Shown: one piece after another, positions 1 through 6,429 of the stretch | How positions within the stretch are numbered: the first letter of the stretch is position 1 | How the letters are laid out: the number at the start of each line of letters is the position of its first letter | NCBI GenBank assembly: GCA_001603055.1 | Contig: LVAZ01000118.1 | Coordinates: 1 to 10,210, forward strand | Origin: Victivallales bacterium Lenti_02 | GTDB taxonomy: Bacteria; Verrucomicrobiota; Lentisphaeria; Oligosphaerales; Lenti-02 | Reading direction: 5' to 3' | Length of the DNA stretch: 10,210 nt | Made by a program: the position numbers and the translations under genes | Notes under the pieces: model-generated | Seen by the model: only the letters and a program-made list of their open reading frames with translations | Database searches by the model: none | Told to the model about the DNA's origin: nothing

Positions 1-1
1 C

Positions 2-547
2 TCCTTCGTCGCCCCCCTCACCCATGCCCTGCTCCAGGCCGCCACCGGCGGCGCGGCCCTGGTAAGCCGCAGCGGTTCCCAGTCCTTCGCCGTCGCGGCG
101 GCGGACGGCAGAATCGCTGTCTGCATGGGCAAATCCATCACTAGCGGCGGCAGGCGCAAACTCAACTTCCGCATCGGCGATACCATCACCGATTTCCAGC
201 ATGAGACCGAATGGTACAAGGAGTTCTTCTACGGCGAACTCCGCCATCGCTTCGTCGTCCTGCCCTACGCCGGGAACTGGCAGAACCAGGCCCTGCCCAC
301 CCGTTGCCGCGCCCTGGCCACCGGCCCCCGCCGCCTCGAATCCGCCGCCCTGGCACCCGGTCAACGCGCTCTGGCGAAGCTGACTCCCGACCATGTCCAC
401 CTCGCTGGCATCGACGCGGCCAGCCGCCGGATCGTGGTCGCCGAATCGTGCGGCCTTCCCGCCGACTATCACCTGGAACTGGACGGCAACGTCTACACCG
501 GGCACCTGCAACCCTTCGGCGTGGCGGAGCTGAACCTTCAAAGCTAG
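2..547 (+). CDS. C-terminal part of a GH38-like glycoside hydrolase (5' end outside window)
   Basis: The frame is open from the first bases to TAG at 545-547, giving 181 residues of a protein that begins outside the window. An internal ATG at 125 is not a believable start because the coding frame continues upstream of it. Two stretches resemble the C-terminal beta domains of family GH38 alpha-mannosidases: ELRHRFVVLPYAGNW (visible residues about 79-93), like the family's 'HRF..LLPHAGDW' segment, and the ending HLQPFGVAELNL, like the usual 'PFEI.T..L' close. The catalytic domain is not visible, so substrate and activity are unknown. The next gene starts 12 bp downstream with its own GGAG, which suggests an operon with the GH172-type protein and a role in glycan breakdown. 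The family call is by eye and tentative. That this is a real coding region is much more certain. Confidence 0.6.
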   Translation, partial: SFVAPLTHALLQAATGGAALVSRSGSQSFAVAAADGRIAVCMGKSITSGGRRKLNFRIGDTITDFQHETEWYKEFFYGELRHRFVVLPYAGNWQNQALPTRCRALATGPRRLESAALAPGQRALAKLTPDHVHLAGIDAASRRIVVAESCGLPADYHLELDGNVYTGHLQPFGVAELNLQS

Positions 548-559
548 ACGGAGAACCCC

Positions 560-2113
560 ATGCGCCCCCTGCAACTCCCCGACCACGCCGTGTCCGAACG
601 CATCAGCCTGGCGGGCGGTGCCGGCTATCTGCAACCGGGCCAGACCAGGACCTACACCGACCTGCCCGGCCCCGGCTGCATCCGCCACATCTGGACCACG
701 CCCAGCCGGGGCGAAACCCTCAACCGCCAGGCCATCCTGCGCATTTTCTTCGACGGTTCCGACCTCCCCCATGTGGAATGCCCCATCGGCGACTTTTTCG
801 GGGTGATGCACGGCAAAGCCTGGTATCCGCTCAACACCCCCTATCTGAGCGTCATGGCGGAAAGCGGCTACAACTGCTACTTCCCCATGCCCTTCGCGAC
901 CGGAGCCCGGATCGAGATCGAGGGCGGCGAAAAGGGCCTGCCCATCTACCTCATGGTGGATTGGCACCGCTACCCGGATCAGATAATGGCCGAGCCCCGC
1001 CGCTTCCGTGCGGCCTGGCGGCGGGAATGCCCCACCGAACGCTACCGCGAAGCCTACACCATGCTCGATGCAGACGGACCCGGCGATCTGCTCGGTTTCG
1101 TCTACGGTGTGCGCCTGATCGACAACGTGGACCGCTGGAGCCACGGTGGCGCGGACAACATCTACCTCGACGGCCAGGGCCGCCACCCCAGCTACCTGCG
1201 CGGCATCGGTGGTGAAGACACCTTCGGCACCTCCTACGGCGGGGCTCTCCACCCTCCGGAAACCCATCTCCATTCCGGCATCCCCTACTATGTCCACGAA
1301 GACACCGGCGAGGCCCGCCCCGCCCAGCGGCTGGTGGGATACCGCTTCTTCACCGAGGACTCGATCCACTTCGAGGAATCGGTCCACCTGCGCTTCGGCT
1401 GCATGAGCAACGACATCTGCTCGACCGTCTACTGGTATCAGGAAGCGCCGCCCCGCCGTTTCTTCCGCATGCCCTCCTGGGAACACATCGCCTATCGGCA
1501 GGCCAACATCTACTCGGGCAGCCATCCCCTCGCCTTCCCGCGCGGAACCTACGACGAACCCCTGCCCCATACCGGAAGCTGGATGCTCTGCGGCCCCTTC
1601 GACAACCGTGAAGGCCAGGCCCTCGCCACCACCCTCGAACCGGAAACCGTCTTCGCTCCCGAAACCGACTACGACGGCCTGCACGGTGCCAACTCCGGCT
1701 GGTGCAGCGACGGTGCCCGCGAACGGGGGCTGGACCGGGCGCGTTGGCAGCGCCGCGAGGCGGTGCACGGCTTCGTGGACTTTCTCCACGTCTTCCAGCC
1801 GCAGGCCAAGGGAGTCGGCATCAGCCAGCCCGGCGTCGCTCTGGCCCGGGCCATCCTGCATGCGCCCGAAGCCACCCCCGCCACCCTGCGCCTCGCCTGG
1901 GACGACACCCTCGCCCTCCGTCTGAACGCCGACTTCCTCCCCGCCGGCGAGCATCCCCGCTTCGCCCTGGCCGAGTTCCCCGTCGAGCTGAAGGCGGGCG
2001 AGAATATCCTCCTCCTCAAATTGAGCAACACCATCGGCCTCAACCACGGTGGCTGGGCCTTCGCCTTCCAGTGCCTGCTGCCGGATGGCACCCTTCTTCC
2101 TCCCGAGGCATAA
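560..2113 (+). CDS. GH172/DUF2961 family glycoside hydrolase with C-terminal beta-sandwich domain
   Basis: The protein has 517 residues. ATG at 560 is preceded by GGAGA at 550-554 with 5-nt spacing. Residues about 20-300 show the DUF2961 pattern: HIWTT (43-47), FFDG (63-66), VECPIGDFFG (72-81), PMPF (109-112), GGEDTFG (217-223), YRFFTEDSIHF (261-271) and YWYQ (291-294). DUF2961 is now CAZy family GH172, with characterised alpha-D-fructofuranosidase/difructose-anhydride and D-arabinofuranosidase members. Which sugar this one cuts cannot be told. GGEDTFG differs from the usual GTEDYFG, and the usual 'EHG' before the YWYQ strand reads RFG here. E219 is the natural candidate active-site residue, but I cannot align both catalytic glutamates by eye. 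From about residue 339, SWMLCGPFD and a strand-rich tail ending GGWAFAFQ look like a sugar-binding or accessory beta-sandwich. No signal peptide is evident, so it may act in the cytoplasm. Confidence 0.88.
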   Translation: MRPLQLPDHAVSERISLAGGAGYLQPGQTRTYTDLPGPGCIRHIWTTPSRGETLNRQAILRIFFDGSDLPHVECPIGDFFGVMHGKAWYPLNTPYLSVMAESGYNCYFPMPFATGARIEIEGGEKGLPIYLMVDWHRYPDQIMAEPRRFRAAWRRECPTERYREAYTMLDADGPGDLLGFVYGVRLIDNVDRWSHGGADNIYLDGQGRHPSYLRGIGGEDTFGTSYGGALHPPETHLHSGIPYYVHEDTGEARPAQRLVGYRFFTEDSIHFEESVHLRFGCMSNDICSTVYWYQEAPPRRFFRMPSWEHIAYRQANIYSGSHPLAFPRGTYDEPLPHTGSWMLCGPFDNREGQALATTLEPETVFAPETDYDGLHGANSGWCSDGARERGLDRARWQRREAVHGFVDFLHVFQPQAKGVGISQPGVALARAILHAPEATPATLRLAWDDTLALRLNADFLPAGEHPRFALAEFPVELKAGENILLLKLSNTIGLNHGGWAFAFQCLLPDGTLLPPEA

Positions 2114-2117
2114 CCAC

Positions 2118-2615
2118 ATGAACCTTGCCATCCGCCCGGCGGAACTCGCCGACCTGCCCCGCTTGACGGACATCTACAACCACTACGTGACGCACAGCGT
2201 CGTCACCTTCCATGTCGAGCCCTTCACCCCCGAACAGCGCCGGGAATGGTTCGACCAGCATCCCACCACCGGCAGGCACCGCCTGCTGGTCGGGATGTGG
2301 GAAGACCAGATCGTGGGCTACGTCAGCAGCAGCCGGTTCCGCCCCATGACCGCCTACGAGACCACCGTCGAAACCAGCATCTACCTCGCCCCGGAATGGA
2401 CCGGGCGCGGATTCGGGAAGGCCCTCTACCAACGGCTGTTCGCCGAACTGGCCGGCGAGGACATCCGTCTGGCCGTGGCGGGCGTCACCGTGCCCAATCC
2501 CGCCTCCGTCGCCCTCCATCAGTCCCTCGGCTTCGTCCACGTGGGCCGCTTCCACGCCGTCGGCCGCAAGGCCGGCCAGTTCCGGGACGTGGACTGGTTC
2601 GAGCGCCCGTTCTGA
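2118..2615 (+). CDS. GNAT family N-acetyltransferase, phosphinothricin acetyltransferase-like
   Basis: The protein has 165 residues. ATG at 2118 lies 4 bp after the preceding stop, with GAGG at 2105-2108 as ribosome binding site (9-nt spacing). Its first residues, MNLAIRPAELADLPRL, are a typical GNAT N-terminus. The reading frame extends upstream to 2049, but that part overlaps the end of the GH172 gene and is not needed. The acetyl-CoA loop of motif A is TGRGFGKAL (95-103). VETSIYL (84-90) precedes it and holds a glutamate (E85) in the place of the catalytic-type glutamate of Pat/Bar and MnaT-like enzymes. NPASVALHQSLGF (127-139) and KAGQFRDVDWF (151-161) complete the family pattern. Such enzymes transfer acetyl from acetyl-CoA to the amino group of phosphinothricin, methionine sulfone or similar small amines. 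The true substrate is unknown. It is probably co-transcribed with the glycosidases, without an obvious functional link. Confidence 0.88.
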   Translation: MNLAIRPAELADLPRLTDIYNHYVTHSVVTFHVEPFTPEQRREWFDQHPTTGRHRLLVGMWEDQIVGYVSSSRFRPMTAYETTVETSIYLAPEWTGRGFGKALYQRLFAELAGEDIRLAVAGVTVPNPASVALHQSLGFVHVGRFHAVGRKAGQFRDVDWFERPF

Positions 2616-2627
2616 ACGAGCCCGCTC
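2601..2627. terminator. Nested stem-loop over two convergent stop codons
   Basis: GAGCG (2601-2605) pairs with CGCTC (2623-2627), and CGTT (2608-2611) pairs with AACG (2615-2618) around a 3-nt loop. The structure covers the end of the GNAT gene and the last bases of the convergent permease gene, in the only space a shared terminator could occupy. No T-run follows on either strand, so intrinsic termination is doubtful. It may be only a weak barrier or chance pairing in GC-rich DNA. Confidence 0.2.
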
Positions 2628-4437
2628 ACAGCGGCCAGAACCGGAGAATGGCGGGAACGGCGGTCCCGACCACCAGAATGGAAAGCGGCAGCCCCATCCG
2701 CCAGTAGTCCCCGAATTTGTAGCCCCCCGGCACCATCACCAAGGTGTTCGACTGATGCCCGATGGGCGTGAGAAACGCGCAGGAAGCGCCAATCGCCACC
2801 GCCATCAGAAAAGGGTCCGCCGAAACTCCGGTGGACTGCGCCAGCCGGATGGCGACCGGTGCCGCGAGGACGACTGCCGCCGCATTGTTCACCACGTTCG
2901 ACAACAGCATCACCGCAACCATCAGCACCGCCAGCATCAGCGCAGGCGATGCCGTCTTCCCGAACGAGTACAGCCCGTCGGCGATCAGTTGGGAACCGCC
3001 CGTGGTTTCGAGCGCATGGCCCACCGGCAGCAGAGCCGCCAGCAGAACCAAGACGGGAAGATCGATGCTCGTATAGATTTCCTTGGTGGAGACCAGTTTG
3101 GTCAACACCATGACGACCGCCGCCGCCACCAGGGCGGTCGCCGCCGGAACCAGCCCCAGGGCAATCAGAACCAAGGCCCCCGCAAAAATCCCGCTGGCCA
3201 GCAACACCTTGCGGGGACGACCGATGCGCAGGCCGCGCGAGGCCAGCGGCAGGCAACCCAGCGTATTCAGCGCCGAAGACAAAACCGCATCCTCCCCCTG
3301 CACCAGCAGGATGTCCCCGGCGGCAAAGCGGATTTTTCCCAGCCGCTGCCGGAGACGCTGCCCCTGGCGGGCCACCGCCAGTACGTTCACCCCATGCGTC
3401 CGCCGCAAATCCATACTGCTGGCCGACCGCCCGACAAGGCGCGAATCCAGGGACACAATCGCCTCGCTCAGGTTCAGCTCGCCGGGAACCACTCTTCCCG
3501 CCTTGTGCTCCCCGGCTGGTTCTTCCTGGCTGTCGCCACCGACCTTTTCCGCCAATTCGAGACCGGACAGGTCGAGCACAGCCTTGAGGCTGTCGGAATC
3601 CGCTTCCGCCAACAGAATGTCGTGTTCCTGCAGAACCTCGTAGGGAGACGGCATATCCAGCCAATGGCCAGCCCGCACCAGAGCAACCACCATCACGTCC
3701 GCCACATCCTCCACCGCCGCAAGCAGCTCATGCAGAGTCCTCCCCGCATACTTGCCGCCTTCCGGAACCCTCAACTCCGTGAGGTAGGCGCTGATCTCGA
3801 ACAAATCCTTGGTATCGTTCGGCTGTTGGCGCCGGGGCAGCAGTCGCCAGCCCACCAGAGCGATGAACGCCAACCCCGCCGCGGCGACCACCAGGCCGAC
3901 CGGGAGGAAATCGAATAGGCCGAAGGGAGGCACCCCGGTTTCCTCGCGATAGGCGGCAATGATGATGTTCGGCGGCGTTCCGATGAGCGTGAGCATGCCG
4001 CCGAGCAGCGACCCGAAGGCCAGCGGCATGAGCAGGAACGAGGGCGAACGCCCGTTCTGACGGGCCATCCAGATCGCCACCGGCATGAACAATGCCAACG
4101 CCCCCACGTTGTTCATGAATCCGGAACTCAGGACCACGATCCCCGTCAGGGCCGCCACCTGAATCCACGGGCGGTCGCCGACCCGGGTCAACTGGTGCGC
4201 GAGCGTGTCCACCACGCCGGCGTTGAGCAGCCCCCGGCTGAGCACCAGCACCGCCGCCACCGTCACCACCGCCGGATGGCCGAACCCCGAAAACACCTCG
4301 CCGGGCGGGACAATTCCCAGCACCGCCACCACCAGCAAAGCCAGCACCGCCACCACATCGTACCGCCAGCGATTCCAGACGAACAACGCCAGACTCGCCG
4401 CCAGAACAGCAAAAACAATCAGTTGGTCGCCGGTCAT
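2626..4437 (-). CDS. SLC13/DASS-type permease with two internal TrkA-C (RCK_C) domains
   Basis: The protein has 603 residues. It is a multi-pass inner-membrane anion transporter of the divalent anion:Na+ symporter type. Two hydrophobic halves with related motifs flank a soluble insert. The first half has MNNVGA (about 108-113) and LIGTPPNIII (151-160). The second has NVVNNAAA (514-521) and TPIGHQSN (557-564), a pseudo-twofold pair of substrate/Na+ loops. The insert holds two TrkA-C repeats, about 214-292 (LTELRVPEGG to DILLAEAD) and 320-397 (LNLSEAIVSLDS to DILLVQGE), which in related proteins bind small ligands and gate transport. Substrates in the family include sulfate, phosphate and dicarboxylates, and none can be assigned here. 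I chose ATG 4437 because the hydrophobic N-terminus follows at once. The frame also runs to GTG codons at 4443 and 4491, and the only strong GGAGG lies too far upstream (about 4465-4475) to decide. The 3' end converges on the GNAT gene. Confidence 0.9.
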   Translation of the reverse strand: MTGDQLIVFAVLAASLALFVWNRWRYDVVAVLALLVVAVLGIVPPGEVFSGFGHPAVVTVAAVLVLSRGLLNAGVVDTLAHQLTRVGDRPWIQVAALTGIVVLSSGFMNNVGALALFMPVAIWMARQNGRSPSFLLMPLAFGSLLGGMLTLIGTPPNIIIAAYREETGVPPFGLFDFLPVGLVVAAAGLAFIALVGWRLLPRRQQPNDTKDLFEISAYLTELRVPEGGKYAGRTLHELLAAVEDVADVMVVALVRAGHWLDMPSPYEVLQEHDILLAEADSDSLKAVLDLSGLELAEKVGGDSQEEPAGEHKAGRVVPGELNLSEAIVSLDSRLVGRSASSMDLRRTHGVNVLAVARQGQRLRQRLGKIRFAAGDILLVQGEDAVLSSALNTLGCLPLASRGLRIGRPRKVLLASGIFAGALVLIALGLVPAATALVAAAVVMVLTKLVSTKEIYTSIDLPVLVLLAALLPVGHALETTGGSQLIADGLYSFGKTASPALMLAVLMVAVMLLSNVVNNAAAVVLAAPVAIRLAQSTGVSADPFLMAVAIGASCAFLTPIGHQSNTLVMVPGGYKFGDYWRMGLPLSILVVGTAVPAILRFWPL

Positions 4438-4525
4438 ACGCACACCAATGCAGAAAAACCGCGTTTCCTCCCCCCCCACCGCCAGGAACACAGTGTTGGA
4501 GTACGGGCCAGGCCGGATGGTTGCA

Positions 4526-4542
4526 CGGGGCGAAATGCCCCG
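4526..4542. other. Perfect 6-bp GC stem-loop between two minus-strand genes
   Basis: CGGGGC (4526-4531) and GCCCCG (4537-4542) enclose the loop gaaat, 15 nt downstream of the stop codon of the FMN/nitroreductase fusion gene on the minus strand. It is placed like a terminator or RNA-stability hairpin, but no T-tract follows in that direction (TGCAACC). It might attenuate read-through into the permease gene. By sequence alone it is only a stable hairpin. Confidence 0.3.
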
Positions 4543-4557
4543 CCGCCCTCCGGACGA

Positions 4558-6342
4558 CTACTCCGCCCGCCAGGCCTCGCGGTGGATTTTGCGCTCGTCG
4601 TATTTCCGTTTGGGCTGTTCGAAGCCGAGCGGATGGCCGATCGAGATGACGTTCAACGGGTGAACCGTCTCCGGGAGGTCCAGCAGTCGGCGGACGGTGG
4701 CGATGTTCTCGGGAATGGGATGGATGCCCACCCATACCGCCCCCAGGCCGATGCCCTCGGCGGCAAGCAGAATATTCTGGGAGGCGGCGGTGCAATCCAG
4801 CACCCACATGTCCCGGGCCACGCCCGGCATGGCCCGCTCCATGTCGCCGCAGACGACAATGGCCGCGCCCGCCTTGGCCAGCATCTTGCCGTAGGGAAGC
4901 TGCTCGGCCAGCGCGCTCAAGCGTTCCCGTTCCGTCACCACCACGAAAGCCCAGGGCTGGGTGTTGCGCGCCGTCGGCGCCGCCATCCCCGCCCGCAGGA
5001 GGGTCTCAAGCTGCTCCGGGGTGACGGGTTCGTCCGTGTAGTTCCGCACGCTGCGGCGGCTGTGGATGACCTCCAGCACATCCGCCCCGCCCTTGGCAGG
5101 CACATAGGCGCTGGTCCAGGCCAGCCAACCCGCCGCCACCGCCAGCAGGCAGACGCAGTACGGGCCGAATGACACCCACCCGGCTCCATCCCCCCCGCCG
5201 CGGGAGCAGCGCGCCACCCGCAGCAAACGCCCGGTGGGACAGAGCAACCGGCACCACGCGCGGGGTATAAACAAGGTCAGCAGCAGGAACACTCCCGCCA
5301 GAACCAACACGCCGGCTCCGGCCACCCGCCAGTGGAACGCGGCGAAGGGCTCGGCACCGGTCAGGTCAACCGTCGCCCCCGCCACCAAGCCCAGCCATAC
5401 CAGCCCGAGGAGAAGCCCGCGCACACTGCACAGGAAGGAAACCAGCCATTTCGGGGCGCGTTGGTGGAAACGATGCCAGCGGCCAAGCAAATCCTGGAAG
5501 GAACCATAGGGACAGACGCAGGTGCAGTAGAAATCCCGTCCGGTACACAGCGGCAGCAGCACGGCCAGCAGCAGCACCGCCCCGACGCCCAGCCAGGCCC
5601 GGGCGGGAATCCCATGCTGGAGCCAGCCGCCCAGCAGAGCCAGGGAAAGCATGTCCGTTAGCCAGAACCCGACCACCACCACGTTCATGGCCAAAATCAG
5701 GTGGCGGATACGGTGCAGGCGCTTGGCGAAGAAAAACAAGGCCAGGTCGGCCAGCAGCACCAGCCACAGCGCCACCCGGCCAAGGCTCAGCAGCCTGATG
5801 GGGCGAGCCACCGCGAGCGGTTCCGCCACCTGGGCTTGCAGCGTCAACTGCACGGTCTCGATGATGGCGCTGCTGCTCATGGTGGCCCCGCTCACCGCAT
5901 CCACCGGCTTGCGCAGGGCCGCCGCCGGCGACAGCCCGTTCCACGACTCCAGCAGAGGACTGTCCAGCACGTCCTGGAGATAATCCTCGCTCTCGTGGTT
6001 GTCGAGCAGCAGAACCCCCAGCACCGCGCCGTCAGCGTCCAGCCCGACCGCGACGGGAGTCGGCCCTCCGTACCCCGTCACCCGCCGGGTGTCCGGCCCC
6101 GAAACCAGCAAAACCCCGATTTCGCCGCCCGCCGCGTCCAGCACGGCAAAACGGCCCTGGTCCTCCGTCGCCGCCAGTGCCGCAGCCTCCGGGAACAAAT
6201 CCAGCGCCTGCCCGACCGAGACGGTCGCCTGCCCCAGCCCGTCATCCCGCTCCCGCGGATGATGGCGCAGCCAAACCACCCCAAGCAGGGCGACAAGCAA
6301 CAACAACGGACGGAAATCCCGGTCGCGGAATGGATGTCTCAT
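4558..6342 (-). CDS. Fusion membrane protein: FMN-binding domain, NosR-like 4Fe-4S membrane domain, nitroreductase domain
   Basis: The protein has 594 residues from ATG 6342. A GTG two codons upstream (6348) is an alternative, and neither has a clear Shine-Dalgarno. In order: an N-terminal membrane segment (about 11-25); an FMN_bind domain (about 30-175) with DAVSGATMSS, in which Thr154 of SGAT is the usual site of covalent FMN attachment by ApbE; five more hydrophobic segments (about 185-205, 215-238, 250-265, 300-324, 341-359); cysteine motifs of the NosR/NapH membrane ferredoxin type, C266 and C273-T-C-V-C277-P, then WCRLLCP (C364, C368); a further hydrophobic segment (about 391-410) with C396 and C398; and a nitroreductase domain (about 423-590) with SRRSVRNY, NTQPW, GLGAVWVG and SIGHP for FMN binding. 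NosR-like proteins pass electrons between flavin and iron-sulfur centres across the membrane. Nitroreductases reduce nitro compounds, quinones or flavins. The soluble CxxCxxC ferredoxin module usual after the membrane part is absent. The substrate is unknown. Confidence 0.85.
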   Translation of the reverse strand: MRHPFRDRDFRPLLLLVALLGVVWLRHHPRERDDGLGQATVSVGQALDLFPEAAALAATEDQGRFAVLDAAGGEIGVLLVSGPDTRRVTGYGGPTPVAVGLDADGAVLGVLLLDNHESEDYLQDVLDSPLLESWNGLSPAAALRKPVDAVSGATMSSSAIIETVQLTLQAQVAEPLAVARPIRLLSLGRVALWLVLLADLALFFFAKRLHRIRHLILAMNVVVVGFWLTDMLSLALLGGWLQHGIPARAWLGVGAVLLLAVLLPLCTGRDFYCTCVCPYGSFQDLLGRWHRFHQRAPKWLVSFLCSVRGLLLGLVWLGLVAGATVDLTGAEPFAAFHWRVAGAGVLVLAGVFLLLTLFIPRAWCRLLCPTGRLLRVARCSRGGGDGAGWVSFGPYCVCLLAVAAGWLAWTSAYVPAKGGADVLEVIHSRRSVRNYTDEPVTPEQLETLLRAGMAAPTARNTQPWAFVVVTERERLSALAEQLPYGKMLAKAGAAIVVCGDMERAMPGVARDMWVLDCTAASQNILLAAEGIGLGAVWVGIHPIPENIATVRRLLDLPETVHPLNVISIGHPLGFEQPKRKYDERKIHREAWRAE

Positions 6343-6429
6343 CGGCACGCTGGCATGAACGTGAATCTATCCGGCATGGTCCCCACGCCGGGCGAGCCGC
6401 CAATGTAACCCCCCAATCCGCTCTTGCCT

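Noticed and set aside
2049..2117. Upstream start for the acetyltransferase
   Set aside because: It would overlap the GH172 gene by about 65 bases and add residues before the canonical GNAT N-terminus. ATG 2118 has a GAGG site.
4487..4497. AACAC-A-GTGTT palindrome as an operator for the permease
   Set aside because: The arms are only 5 bp, there is no promoter boxed nearby, and it may lie inside the 5' extension of the frame. It cannot be told from chance.
2519..5172. Long open frames antisense or out of frame to the permease and redox fusion (381, 387, 359 and 325 residues)
   Set aside because: They are Gly/Arg/His/Gln-rich and lack family motifs, while the overlapping frames carry clear membrane and catalytic motifs. 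They reflect high third-position GC.
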